A DNA stretch of 64,000 nt from UBA8752 sp965659115 (GCA_965659115.1 CBFHUP010000004.1:1-64000); one strand, 5' to 3'. Positions 51,199-60,473 are shown, numbered from the stretch's first letter. Numbers and translations are program-made. The notes: generated by a model not told the origin, from the letters alone.

Positions 51199-51276
51199 GG
51201 GCGGTTAGCTCAGCTGGTTCAGAGCACCTCGTTTACACCGAGGGGGTCGGGGGTTCGAGTCCCTCACCGCCCACCA
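51199..51276 (+). tRNA. tRNA-Val (anticodon TAC), CCA encoded
   Basis: Acceptor stem GGGCGGT pairs with ACCGCCC, the D arm is GCTCAGCTGGTTCAGAGC, the anticodon arm is CCTCG-TTTACAC-CGAGG, and the T arm is CGGGGGTTCGAGTCCCTC-like. Discriminator A73 is followed by a genomically encoded CCA at 51274-51276, unlike the other two tRNAs in the window. Confidence 0.96.
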
Positions 51277-51510
51277 TGGCAACCTGTTGCCTAAACAGTG
51301 CGTATCTTAAGGAAGGATATGTTTGTTAGAGTCAGTCGCAAGACACAGAAGAACCACAGTGGCGCTTATTGTGCCCCTTCCTTTCCCACTTTGGATGGGG
51401 TTAGTCAGCTTACTTCTCGAAAGGACATCACTTGTTCCTCCTGCTCTCCAACTCGCCCTGTAGCCAGCAGCCAACCCATGCGAACTCAGCCAGAAACGAA
51501 GCACCCTGCA

Positions 51511-53679
51511 ATGCGCACTTTACTCTTCTTCGCCCTGTTGCTCCCCCTTTCCACCTTTGCCCAAGCCGAAAGCGAGCATGACGTGGCCTATGAGTGGATT
51601 GAAGTTCAACTCAAAGGAATCCGTGTAGATTTTGCCCGTCCACCAATCCACGCTCGGAACCTCTACCATGTGTCCCTCGCGATGTATGATGCATGGGCCG
51701 TTTACGACGAGGTGGCCGAAACCGTCCTGTTGGGAAAAACACTGCAGGGATTCACCTCCGAATTTGACGGCATTTCAGAGAACATTTTGCCCTTTTTGAT
51801 CATCGAGGATTCAAGGAAGGAAGCGATCTCCTATGCCGCCTACAGGGTGTTGTCCCACCGCTACGCCTCCTCGCCAGGCGTGGTCTCAGCGCAGGCGCGC
51901 TTTGACTCTCTGTTCACCTCGTTTGGATATGATCCGTCCCTGACCTCCACCAATTACGTGAACGGTTCCCCAGCCGCATTGGGAAACTACATCGCGGAGC
52001 AGGTCATCGATTTTGGGATTCAGGACGGTGCCAATGAGGTGTTTGATTACCTCAATGTTTACTATGAACCCTTCAACGATCAACTCGTGGTTTCTGATCC
52101 TGGAAACCCCACGATTGTCGACCCTAACCGCTGGCAGCCTTTGGCCATCAATGGCTTTGTAGACCAATCCGGTCAAGTGTTGGACAGCTCGCCCCCTTTC
52201 CAGAGCCCAGAGTGGGGTTGGGTCGCGCCCTTCGCATTGGAAGACACACAAGTGGCACTTTACGAGCGCAATGGCGAAACGTGGCCGACTTGGCTCGATC
52301 CAGGCGCACCCGTTTACATTGGGGGCGACCAGCCTGCCGATGCAGACAGCATGTACAAGCACCACTTCGCCATGGTCAGCATTTGGCAGTCACACCACGA
52401 TCCTTACAACGGTGTCATGGTCGATGTGAGCCCCGCCAACATTGGCAACGCTCCTGAATTTCCAGAAACGCTGGACGGGTACGGTGAGTTTTACAATTAC
52501 ATGGAGGGCGGTGATGCCGGCACGGGCCATGACCTCAACCCCATCACGGGACTCCCCTATGATGAACAAGTTGTGCCCTTGGGCGACTACTCTCGGATCT
52601 TGGCCGAATTCTGGGCCGATGGCCCCGACAGCGAAACGCCTCCTGGCCACTGGTTCAGCATCTTCAATGAGGTGATGGCACACCCCGATTTCACTTACGA
52701 TTGGATGGGCGAAGGCGATGAAATCGACCCCTTGGAGTATGAAGTGAAAGCCTACCTGACACTGGGTGGGGCGGTGCACGATGCCGCCATCTCTGCGTGG
52801 AGTGTGAAAGGGTATTACGATTATGTGCGGCCCGTCTCTGCCATACGCTACATGGCCGATCAGGGTCAATCCACTGACCCTGCGCTGCCGAGCTACAGCC
52901 CCAATGGCATCCCGTTGTATCCTGGTTTTGTCGAATTGATCGATGACACCGACAGCCTTGCTGGCCCAGGTGGCGAAAACATCGGTAAAATCAAGGTATA
53001 CACTTGGCAAGGGCCGGACTACATCGACACTTACGAGGACGACAATGGCCTCGATGTTCCCGTGGATACCGCTGGCAACATTTCAGGGGTGGGCTGGATT
53101 CTGGCCGAAAACTGGTGGCCATACCAACGCCCCAGTTTTGTGACCCCTCCCTTTGCGGGTTATGTGTCGGGTCACTCGACGTTTAGCCGGGCCTCCGCAG
53201 AAGTGCTGACTGCCGTTACTGGCGACCCCTTCTTTCCTGGAGGCATGGGAGAGTTCGAATGCCCTCAAGACGACTTCTTGGTCTTTGAAGTGGGCCCCAG
53301 TGTAGACGTCACCTTGCAATGGGCCACCTATTATGATGCTGCGGACCAATGCAGTCTGTCTCGAATTTGGGGCGGCATTCACCCCGTAACCGATGACATC
53401 CGAGGGCGGCAAATGGGCATCGCGTGCGGAACACAATCTGTAGCGCTGGCCAACTCCTACTTCGACGGCTCCATCAACAATACCTGTGGTTTCGGTCCTT
53501 ATGGCGGCTGTCTCGGAGACTTGGATGGCGATGGTGCCCAAACAGTGGAAGACGTGCTGTACATGCTGGCCAACTTTGGCCACATTGGCCCTCACCCTGC
53601 TGACATCGATCTCGATGACCTCGTGGGTACCACGGACCTGCTGATTCTGCTCGGTATCTACGGTTGCCAGTGCCCCTGA
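51511..53679 (+). CDS. Secreted vanadium-dependent haloperoxidase/PAP2-like protein with dockerin-like tail
   Basis: 722 residues. Signal peptide (LLFFALLLPLSTFAQ), then a helical PAP2/vanadium peroxidase fold. The vanadate pocket residues of Curvularia chloroperoxidase have counterparts with identical spacing: K433 and R440 in VKGYYDYVRPVSAIRY, S553 and H555 in YVSGHSTFSRAS, R618 and H624 in LSRIWGGIHPVTDDIRGR. The last about 55 residues contain two dockerin-like calcium loops (GDLDGDGAQTVEDVLYML and a DIDLDDLVGTTDLLILL copy). It could oxidise halide with H2O2, or be an acid phosphatase. ATG 51511 gives the signal peptide; ATG 51478 is possible. Confidence 0.82.
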   Translation: MRTLLFFALLLPLSTFAQAESEHDVAYEWIEVQLKGIRVDFARPPIHARNLYHVSLAMYDAWAVYDEVAETVLLGKTLQGFTSEFDGISENILPFLIIEDSRKEAISYAAYRVLSHRYASSPGVVSAQARFDSLFTSFGYDPSLTSTNYVNGSPAALGNYIAEQVIDFGIQDGANEVFDYLNVYYEPFNDQLVVSDPGNPTIVDPNRWQPLAINGFVDQSGQVLDSSPPFQSPEWGWVAPFALEDTQVALYERNGETWPTWLDPGAPVYIGGDQPADADSMYKHHFAMVSIWQSHHDPYNGVMVDVSPANIGNAPEFPETLDGYGEFYNYMEGGDAGTGHDLNPITGLPYDEQVVPLGDYSRILAEFWADGPDSETPPGHWFSIFNEVMAHPDFTYDWMGEGDEIDPLEYEVKAYLTLGGAVHDAAISAWSVKGYYDYVRPVSAIRYMADQGQSTDPALPSYSPNGIPLYPGFVELIDDTDSLAGPGGENIGKIKVYTWQGPDYIDTYEDDNGLDVPVDTAGNISGVGWILAENWWPYQRPSFVTPPFAGYVSGHSTFSRASAEVLTAVTGDPFFPGGMGEFECPQDDFLVFEVGPSVDVTLQWATYYDAADQCSLSRIWGGIHPVTDDIRGRQMGIACGTQSVALANSYFDGSINNTCGFGPYGGCLGDLDGDGAQTVEDVLYMLANFGHIGPHPADIDLDDLVGTTDLLILLGIYGCQCP

Positions 53680-54885
53680 TCAGGCGCGCTCTGACTTCAG
53701 GAAGGCCAAGGCCTCACCTACTGTAAAGACACTGCCCAGCACTGCAACGAGCTCGTCTCCAGTGCGCTCAGTCATTGCGGTCCCCACCGCATCGGCTATC
53801 GTTTCGTGAACTGGCCCCAGCCGGCCTTGCTCTTTGGCGCGCTGCTGCAATTCGTGCACGGGCATCGCGCGCGGCACATCTGCGGCGCACCAGTGGTGAG
53901 CAGCGGCAGGAGGCAAGCAGGCCAAAGCTTCTTCGATGTCCTTGTCGGCTACGGCCGCGTATACGATCCTCAAAGGCCGCTCCAATGCCGACAATGCCCT
54001 GCCGGTGGCCGTGAGTCCTTCCACGTTGTGGGCACAGTCCAAGATGATATCGCCGCCCCAACGTTGCCAGCGCCCTTCAAGACCCCAACCGGCAGGGCCT
54101 AATTCAAGCACCGTTTCATCGCTGGGAGCACCCCCGAGCAGCGCCAAAATCCGACGGGCCACCCCGCGGTTCCGAGACAGCCATGCCGGTCCTTCTTGTG
54201 GCGTGGGATCGGTCAACCCATCGTAGACCTCCACCCCCAGTCGCAATGACCGCTCCAGCACCACGGAGCGCGCCTCAGGCGGAAGCACGCCGAGCACACA
54301 TGGCACCCCTTCTTTGAGAATGCCCGCTTTCTCGCCCGCAATGGACCTGAGGTCATCGCCAAGAAACTGCTGGTGGTCCAAGCCGATTGAAGTGATGGCC
54401 GTCACCAGCGGAGCAGGAAAGATGTTGGTGGAATCGAGCCGCCCGCCCATGCCTGTCTCCAAGACCACAGTGTCGACGCCTGCATCTCGAAAGTGCACCA
54501 GGGCCATGCCGAAGATGAGCTCGAAAAAACTGGGCTTGAGTTCCGTCCACACAGCCTGATGATCGCGCACAAAAGCCGTAAACGCCTCCTTGGAGATCAT
54601 CTCTCCATCGATGCGGATCCGTTCTCTCGGATCGTCGAGGTGAGGTGAAGTGTACAAGCCCACCTTGTTTCCGCGGCGGGTCAACGCCGCAGCCACAGCA
54701 TGGCTGACCGAGCCCTTGCCATTGGTACCTGCGATGTGCACCACCTTCAAGGACTGCTCAGGATGCCCGAGTGCAGCGCAGAGCGCCAGTGTCTTGGACA
54801 AATCAATCCGGTAGCGCACCGGTCCTGTCCGCTGAAACATGGGGAGCTGTTGGTAGAGCCAATCCAAGGTTTCTTGATACGTCAT
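53680..54885 (-). CDS. folC: Bifunctional folylpolyglutamate synthase / dihydrofolate synthase
   Basis: 401 residues, Mur-ligase fold. It attaches glutamate to dihydropteroate and to folates. The P-loop is HIAGTNGKGSVSHAVAAAL, ETGMGGRLDSTN binds the second substrate, and DCAHNVEGL is the C-domain motif. ATG 54885 gives the usual N-terminus (MTYQETLDWLYQQLP). Its stop directly abuts the haloperoxidase stop on the other strand. It starts 2 bp after the GNAT gene stop. Confidence 0.94.
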   Translation of the reverse strand: MTYQETLDWLYQQLPMFQRTGPVRYRIDLSKTLALCAALGHPEQSLKVVHIAGTNGKGSVSHAVAAALTRRGNKVGLYTSPHLDDPRERIRIDGEMISKEAFTAFVRDHQAVWTELKPSFFELIFGMALVHFRDAGVDTVVLETGMGGRLDSTNIFPAPLVTAITSIGLDHQQFLGDDLRSIAGEKAGILKEGVPCVLGVLPPEARSVVLERSLRLGVEVYDGLTDPTPQEGPAWLSRNRGVARRILALLGGAPSDETVLELGPAGWGLEGRWQRWGGDIILDCAHNVEGLTATGRALSALERPLRIVYAAVADKDIEEALACLPPAAAHHWCAADVPRAMPVHELQQRAKEQGRLGPVHETIADAVGTAMTERTGDELVAVLGSVFTVGEALAFLKSERA

Positions 54886-54887
54886 GC

Positions 54888-55790
54888 TTAGCCCAATTCG
54901 TAAGAGGTCACCCCGAATGTGCGGCCGATGGGCCAATCGGGCATAGGACCGTGTACCATTCGGGCCACCTCGAAAACCGGCTCAGCACCCCGTTCCTTCA
55001 ATAGGTTCACCGCAGCACTGTGGTTCATGGGCACATCGATGAATACCGACTCCCCGGGAGCTTCTGCGAGACAGGCGTCCAGCAAAGCAGCGCCAATCTC
55101 AGGAGTGTCCGCAAACAGCGGACCAATCCGGCGTCCTTCAGACGCCAAACGCAATGCGGCCCAACCATAGAGACGTCCCCCTTGCGTAAACCGAAAGACC
55201 CGCGCGCCAGGTTGGGCTACCCAAGCGGCCAAAAACTGGGGGCGGTCGAACATAAAACAGTCCTTGTCATATCGGTTCAACGCGTCCAAGTCGCCCGCTC
55301 CTTCCACGATCGACGGATGACGCTCGGCCTGTTGGCCCACACATTGGTGGCGAATGTTGGCGTAGGTCTTTTTGAATCCCCCTTTGGCATAAAAAGGCTG
55401 CAAGTCCACCACGCCATCCATGCCCATTGCAGCGTGTTCGTGCAGCCTTTTGCGCAAGGTATCGCGGCGTTGAATCCACAGGTGTCGGCCGATGCCCCTA
55501 CCCCGCCATTCCGGGCGCACCAAAAAGAACCCCATGAATCCGAAAGCTCTGCCGTAGCGGACCACGCTGCCCCCTGCGATGAGCTCCCCTTGCCAATGGA
55601 ATCCCCTGTAGCCTTGAGGGTCCTGAATCCAGAAAGCCTCGCGGTCGTGAACCCCTGGGTTCCAACCTTCGAAATCGCACCAATCCATCAGCACGTCGAA
55701 ATCCGACCGGTCCAACGTATTGAATGTGAGGTCCTGAATGAAATCCGCACTGAAATCCGGTGGGACGGAACCTTGGGGCCACCCGCTCAC
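54888..55790 (-). CDS. Two-domain GNAT acetyltransferase, YitH-like
   Basis: 300 residues. The N-terminal GNAT domain (about 25-150) has the acetyl-CoA loop RPEWRGRGIGRHLW and a FYAKGGFKKTY tail. The C-terminal about 120 residues match the second GNAT-like domain of YitH-type proteins (RPQFLAAWVAQPGARVFRF, PLFADTPEIGAALLDACL, VFEVARMVHG). The acetyl acceptor is unknown. It overlaps the tonB-like gene by 4 bp and precedes folC by 2 bp, so exbB-exbD-tonB-GNAT-folC form one strand block. Confidence 0.83.
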   Translation of the reverse strand: MSGWPQGSVPPDFSADFIQDLTFNTLDRSDFDVLMDWCDFEGWNPGVHDREAFWIQDPQGYRGFHWQGELIAGGSVVRYGRAFGFMGFFLVRPEWRGRGIGRHLWIQRRDTLRKRLHEHAAMGMDGVVDLQPFYAKGGFKKTYANIRHQCVGQQAERHPSIVEGAGDLDALNRYDKDCFMFDRPQFLAAWVAQPGARVFRFTQGGRLYGWAALRLASEGRRIGPLFADTPEIGAALLDACLAEAPGESVFIDVPMNHSAAVNLLKERGAEPVFEVARMVHGPMPDWPIGRTFGVTSYELG

Positions 55791-56590
55791 TGCAATTCGA
55801 AGTTGAATTGGATCCAGCCGATGCGGGTCGGCTTGGTAGGGTGGCTGCTAAACTTGGCCGTCAATGCCGCCTCTTTGGCCAGGGCTACAAGTCGGCTGCT
55901 CGAGGTCGTGCTGTTGGCCGCGTCAAATCGAGCGTCGGTAACGGCACCTGATTTGTCTACGTAGATCTTCATTCTGACCACCCCCTCTTCGTCGGGCTTC
56001 CTGTCGAGGTTGGGCTCACCCACCATGGTGCCGCCCTCCAAAAAGCTGTCTCCGAACTCACCAGAAACCACCCCTGTGCCTTCGATCTGTCCATCTTCGG
56101 CACCACTGTTGCCTGTGCCCTGCTGCTGGCCCTCTGATCCGCCACCACCAGAATTGCTGAACATCTGGCTCAACGCATTGGAAAGGTCATCCGAAATTTC
56201 TGGGTCTGGGTCCTCGACTTCCGTAGGGGCCTCGACCGGCTCTTCTTGGGTGGGAACGTCCACTTCGCTGACCTCCTGGGTTTCGATGGTCTCCACCGGG
56301 GCCACTTCCTCTGCTGTGGACGCGCTGACTTCCTGCTCCACGACTTCTTCTACTTGCTCGGACGGAACTTCGGTCTCCCGGTCACCCCCCGCTTCATCGA
56401 CGTTGCCGAAATCCGCCATGCCCACCGCTACGAACTGCTCGCCCGGCGGTGGTGTCACTTCTTGGAAAGCCACAAAAAAGAAGCAGGCCGCCAAGATGGC
56501 GGCATACGTTACCGTGGACAGCACGGCAGCGCGGCGGCGCTCCTTGCGTTCCAGGTCTTCCTGGTGGCGGTTCCAATCAAATCCTGACAT
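55787..56590 (-). CDS. TonB-family energy transducer (cluster 2)
   Basis: 267 residues: a charged N-terminus, one membrane helix (VLSTVTYAAILAACFFFVAF, about 24-43), a long linker, and a C-terminal TonB-like domain (GVVRMKIYVDKSGAVTDARFD...TRIGWIQFNFEL). The linker is Glu/Val/Thr-rich (repeated EVxxPTEEPVEAPTEVEDPDP-like stretches), not the Pro-Lys/Pro-Glu linker of classic TonB, and ends in a glycine-rich patch. With exbD and exbB immediately upstream it completes an energised outer membrane transport module. Confidence 0.87.
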   Translation of the reverse strand: MSGFDWNRHQEDLERKERRRAAVLSTVTYAAILAACFFFVAFQEVTPPPGEQFVAVGMADFGNVDEAGGDRETEVPSEQVEEVVEQEVSASTAEEVAPVETIETQEVSEVDVPTQEEPVEAPTEVEDPDPEISDDLSNALSQMFSNSGGGGSEGQQQGTGNSGAEDGQIEGTGVVSGEFGDSFLEGGTMVGEPNLDRKPDEEGVVRMKIYVDKSGAVTDARFDAANSTTSSSRLVALAKEAALTAKFSSHPTKPTRIGWIQFNFELQ

Positions 56591-56598
56591 ACCGCGTT

Positions 56599-56991
56599 TT
56601 AACGGGTGGGTTGAGCGCCGAGCATGACCTTCCAGTCGTTCGCCTTGGCCAAGCCGATGACTTCAACGGTCTGTCCCGTGGGAACAGCTTGGTCCACTTG
56701 CAGATACAACACCGGATCGGCCTGATCAGAAAACTTGACCATCAAGGCAGGCTCAATGTCGGCACGCGCAATCGCCACACCGTTGAGGTAATAGCTGCCA
56801 TCGGGCTTGATGGACACCGTGAGCCGAGAGCTCGCACTGCTTGTGCCTTTGCTTTGGGGCAAGTCCACATTAACCCCGTTCGACACCAACGTCGACAGAA
56901 TGATGAAAAAGATGAGCAGGAGGAACACGAGGTCCGTCATGGAGGACATGTTGCCTCCGGACTGCACTTGGTTGCGCTGGGAAAGGTTCAT
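56599..56991 (-). CDS. exbD: ExbD-family biopolymer transport protein (cluster 2)
   Basis: 130 residues, standard ExbD length. Membrane helix with the aspartate (SSMTDLVFLLLIFFIILST, about residues 16-34), then a periplasmic domain with VNVDLPQSKGTSSASSRLTVSI and DQADPVLYLQVDQAVPTGQTVEVIGLAKANDWKVMLG, close to TolR/ExbD. It overlaps the exbB stop by one base and lies 8 bp before tonB. Confidence 0.93.
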   Translation of the reverse strand: MNLSQRNQVQSGGNMSSMTDLVFLLLIFFIILSTLVSNGVNVDLPQSKGTSSASSRLTVSIKPDGSYYLNGVAIARADIEPALMVKFSDQADPVLYLQVDQAVPTGQTVEVIGLAKANDWKVMLGAQPTR

Positions 56992-57740
56992 CAGCGGGCG
57001 GGTTCCTCGAGAATGTCAATGAACTCCAGAGAACTGGCTTCCATCTTGTGGATCACCTTGCTCACCCGGCTCACCAAGTGGTTGTAGGCCATGTAGGCGA
57101 TAATGCCCACGATGAGGCCGACGATGGTGGTGATCATCGCCTGCTTTGTGCCGGAAGAGATGTCGTCCACGCGCACCATGCCTGCACTCTCCATGTCCAA
57201 AAAGACATTCACCATGCCGATGACCGTCCCCAAGAAACCAATCATGGGTGCGGCCCCTGCAATGGTAGCGAGGGTGCTCAGATTGCGCTCCATGCTGTAG
57301 ATCTCCAGCTTGCCGACGTTCTCGATGCTGGTCGAGATGTCCTTGAGCGGTTTGCCGATGCGCGCGATTCCTTTGTGAAGCATCCGTGCGATGGGGGTGC
57401 CACTTTGCTCGCAGAGGTTGCGCGCAGAGTCGAGGTTTCCGGCCGACAAGTAATCCTTGAGTTTGGCCATAAAATCCTTGTCCTCCTTGGCTGCCTTGCG
57501 GATCGCCATAGACCGTTCAAAGAAGATAAACAGCGCAATGAAGCTCATGATGGCCAGCGGCAGCATGATGTACCACCCACCCGAGATGAGCAATTCCATG
57601 ATGGAGACATCGCGCGTGACGACCTCACTGGAGGCAGCTATAGCGTCTGCACCAGACCCAGGGTCTTGGACAGTGGTACCGCCGAGGGTCAAGTCCTGGA
57701 TGCGCATCAGGACGAAGGAGGGAATGTAGGTTGCGATCAT
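56991..57740 (-). CDS. exbB: ExbB/TolQ-family proton channel protein (cluster 2)
   Basis: 249 residues. Three membrane helices; a long cytoplasmic loop with ERNLSTLATIAGAAPMIGFLGTVIGMV, and GTKQAMITTIVGLIVGIIAYMAYN in the last helix pair. Unlike the exbB of cluster 1 it lacks an N-terminal signal peptide of classic form and has instead a short segment of about 45 residues before the first helix. A GACCTTCG box lies about 23 nt upstream (57764-57771, minus). Confidence 0.93.
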   Translation of the reverse strand: MIATYIPSFVLMRIQDLTLGGTTVQDPGSGADAIAASSEVVTRDVSIMELLISGGWYIMLPLAIMSFIALFIFFERSMAIRKAAKEDKDFMAKLKDYLSAGNLDSARNLCEQSGTPIARMLHKGIARIGKPLKDISTSIENVGKLEIYSMERNLSTLATIAGAAPMIGFLGTVIGMVNVFLDMESAGMVRVDDISSGTKQAMITTIVGLIVGIIAYMAYNHLVSRVSKVIHKMEASSLEFIDILEEPAR

Positions 57741-57842
57741 GACGTGGGCTTGAAGTCCAACGCCGAAGGTCGCGGTTTCAGTATGCAGCTTGCGGTATGC
57801 CTTGCGCGTGTTTCCCCCCGCGCGGTGTTCACACTTGCCCCC

Positions 57843-59219
57843 TTAGGCGCCCAAGCCAAACATGAGCCAGTACACAGCCGCACCAGCGAGGTAGCCGGAG
57901 ATGGCCAGAAGGCTCATGCGCTTGAGGTACCACACGAAGTCGATTTTCTCGAGCCCCATTACGGCGACCCCTGCCGCACTGCCGATAATCAGTGCACTGC
58001 CGCCTGTCCCCGCGCAATAGGCGAGGAACTGCCAAAACAAACCGTCTTGCACGAAGTAAGCCAACCATTCCGTGGAAGCCGGGTCGGCAATGGGGTACAT
58101 TCCCATGCTCGCTGCCACCAATGGCACGTTGTCTACGATGGCTGAAAGCAAGCCGATGGCGATGTTGATGAGATAGACATCGCCTAAAGTGTTGCGCAAC
58201 CAATCGGCGGTAAGGATCAAGTGGCCCGCTTCCTGCAATGCTGCGACCGCCAAGAGAATGCCCAGAAAGAACATCACAGAAGCCGTGTCAATTTTGCGCA
58301 AAACGCCCACCACACTCAATGTCTTGCGGTCCTGGTCATTTTTAGAGCGGTGCAACACTTCGGTGGTCAACCACAGCACTCCCAATGACATCATCATTCC
58401 CATAAACGGTGGCAAATGCGTCACGGTCTTGAAAATGGGAACGAAGAGCAATCCGCTCACACCCATCGCAAAAATGAGGTTGCGCTCCCCTGTGGAGGTG
58501 GGATCCGAAACCTCATCGGGATCGAGCAATTTTGGCCGTTCCACTTCCCCTTTCATCCGGATGGACATGATCGTGAGGGGCACCACCATGCAGACGATGC
58601 TTGGAAGGATGAGGTTGGACACGATCACAGGCGTGGTCAGTTGACCGCCGATCCACAACATGGTGGTGGTGACATCTCCGATGGGAGACCAAGCACCTCC
58701 AGCATTGGCACAAATGATGACCGCGCCGGCATAGAGCCAGCGGGTGGGCTTGTCGGCGATGAGCTTTCGCAAGAGCGAAATCATGACAATGGAAGTCGTC
58801 AGATTGTCCAGAGCCGCGGAGAAAAAGAAGGTCAAGACCCCGATGATCCACAGCAGCCTGCCCTTCTTTCGGGTGGTGATTTTGTCGGTGATGACCGCGA
58901 AGCCATTGTGGGCATCCACGAGCTCCACAATCGTCATGGCCCCCAGCAAAAAGAAAAGAATGCTGGCAATTTCCTCCATGTGATGGAGCAACCTGTGCTC
59001 AAAAAACACCTTGAGGGTCCCATGACCGCCGCCGCCATGGTCAAAGGCTTGGAACGCTTCCAACAGATGAGCTGGTGCCTCGTGCCAACCGAGCACGAGG
59101 ACGGCCCAGCACAAAGTGCCCGTGATCAGTGCACTGGCAGCCTTATCAATGTGCAGGTTGTGCTCAAGGGCAATGAACAGGTATCCAACGACGAATATGA
59201 CAATGAGTATGGTAGCCAT
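57843..59219 (-). CDS. nhaD: NhaD-type Na+/H+ antiporter
   Basis: 458 residues, ion-transporter superfamily with about twelve membrane segments. LHIDKAASALITGTLCW, FFLLGAMTIVELVDAHNGF, NLTTSIVMISLLRKL and ICANAGGAWSPIGDVTTTMLWI are NhaD features. It exports Na+ or Li+ for H+, useful in saline and alkaline conditions. It starts 18 bp after the dehydrogenase stop, so it is the last gene of anmK-gdh-nhaD. Confidence 0.93.
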   Translation of the reverse strand: MATILIVIFVVGYLFIALEHNLHIDKAASALITGTLCWAVLVLGWHEAPAHLLEAFQAFDHGGGGHGTLKVFFEHRLLHHMEEIASILFFLLGAMTIVELVDAHNGFAVITDKITTRKKGRLLWIIGVLTFFFSAALDNLTTSIVMISLLRKLIADKPTRWLYAGAVIICANAGGAWSPIGDVTTTMLWIGGQLTTPVIVSNLILPSIVCMVVPLTIMSIRMKGEVERPKLLDPDEVSDPTSTGERNLIFAMGVSGLLFVPIFKTVTHLPPFMGMMMSLGVLWLTTEVLHRSKNDQDRKTLSVVGVLRKIDTASVMFFLGILLAVAALQEAGHLILTADWLRNTLGDVYLINIAIGLLSAIVDNVPLVAASMGMYPIADPASTEWLAYFVQDGLFWQFLAYCAGTGGSALIIGSAAGVAVMGLEKIDFVWYLKRMSLLAISGYLAGAAVYWLMFGLGA

Positions 59220-59237
59220 GTTGAAGAAATCTGTGAA

Positions 59238-60473
59238 TTAGACCAGTTGTTCAAGTGCAATGGACATGGCCGTGGCGGACAGTCCATGAGTCTCGGGATT
59301 TCGAGCATGACAGCGCTCCATTGCAGAGCGGATGCAGTCCGAAGTGTCCTCAAATATGGCCGCATCGGAAAGGCTCACGTGTCCGTCCCCCATCAAGTAA
59401 GCGAACACACGCGCCATGCCACAATTGGCGATGAAATCCGGAATAACAGCACAATTGTGGTCGGCCTTGTCGGCGATGGGTCCATGGAAAATCTCTGGGT
59501 CCGCAAACGGCACATTCGCCCCCGCTGAAATCACTTCAAGACCGGCCTTGAGCATCCGGTCCAGTTGGTCCTCGGTGACCAAACGAGAGGCCGCACAAGG
59601 CAGAAAGACTTCTGCGCCCACATCCCAAATGGCGGCTTGAACATCCTCAAACGTCATGAGATTATTGGCGGTGAGAGCGTTGCCTGTTTTGGCGAGAAAC
59701 AAGGACCGCACCTCATCCAAGTCCATCCCATCCGGGTTGAGCATCCCTCCGGCTCGGTCTACGATGCCGGTGATGACTGCACCTTGTTTGGCGAGGTAGA
59801 GAGCAGCTGCGGCTCCCACGTTTCCCCATCCTTGGACCACCACGCGCTTGCCCTTGACTTCACCCCCGTAGAGGTTGTAAAAATGGCGGACAGATTCAGC
59901 AACACCGTATCCGGTGATCATGTCCGCGACGCGAAAACGGACCCCCCCACCGTCGGGCAGGAATTCCGGATCTTCTATCACTTGGCTAACCCCCTGACGC
60001 AGGTGTCCGATGCGGCGCACTTTTTGGGCTTCATTGGGCTTGAAATGGCCGTTGAACACGCCCTCTTGAGGGTGCCATACACCGCAAGCCTCGGTCATGG
60101 GGATGACCTCTTTTCCCGCATCGACATTTAAGTCGCCTCCGGTTCCATAGTAATGTTTGAGCAGGGGTGTGACGGCCTTGTACCACCGGCGAAGCACGCC
60201 TTCTTTTCGGGGGTCACTGGGATCAAAATTGATGCCGCTCTTGGCGCCGCCAATTTGGGGTCCACTCACCGTGAACTTGATCTCCATGGTCTTGGCCAGG
60301 GAAATGACTTCCCCTTTGTCCAAGCCCTTGCGCATCCGCGTTCCACCTCCTGCAGCGCCACCACGCAAACTGTTGATCACGACCCATCCACGGGCCTCAG
60401 TTTCGGAATCAGACCACTCAAAAACGATTTCGGGAGGCCTTTGGCTGTAGCGATCGAGCAGTTCTTTCATCAT
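59238..60473 (-). CDS. Glutamate/leucine/phenylalanine/valine dehydrogenase family enzyme
   Basis: 411 residues. The ELFV N-domain has GGAAGGGTRMRKG, the catalytic lysine in GPQIGGAKSGINFDPSD, and TGGDLNVDAGKEV. The NAD domain has VVVQGWGNVGAAAALYLAKQG. It interconverts an amino acid and its 2-oxo acid with ammonia. Glutamate is the likeliest substrate, but the sequence is diverged from classic hexameric GDH and a branched-chain substrate is possible. It overlaps anmK by 4 bp. Confidence 0.88.
   Translation of the reverse strand: MMKELLDRYSQRPPEIVFEWSDSETEARGWVVINSLRGGAAGGGTRMRKGLDKGEVISLAKTMEIKFTVSGPQIGGAKSGINFDPSDPRKEGVLRRWYKAVTPLLKHYYGTGGDLNVDAGKEVIPMTEACGVWHPQEGVFNGHFKPNEAQKVRRIGHLRQGVSQVIEDPEFLPDGGGVRFRVADMITGYGVAESVRHFYNLYGGEVKGKRVVVQGWGNVGAAAALYLAKQGAVITGIVDRAGGMLNPDGMDLDEVRSLFLAKTGNALTANNLMTFEDVQAAIWDVGAEVFLPCAASRLVTEDQLDRMLKAGLEVISAGANVPFADPEIFHGPIADKADHNCAVIPDFIANCGMARVFAYLMGDGHVSLSDAAIFEDTSDCIRSAMERCHARNPETHGLSATAMSIALEQLV

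Noticed and set aside
46607..51276. A mobile or genomic island around tRNA-Val
   Set aside because: No integrase, no direct repeat of the tRNA 3' end and no change in base composition; flanking genes are housekeeping (gpmI, folC).
51278..51291. GGCAA-CCTG-TTGCC hairpin after tRNA-Val as a terminator
   Set aside because: The stem is only five or six pairs and is followed by TAAACAG with no T-run, so it does not qualify as an intrinsic terminator.
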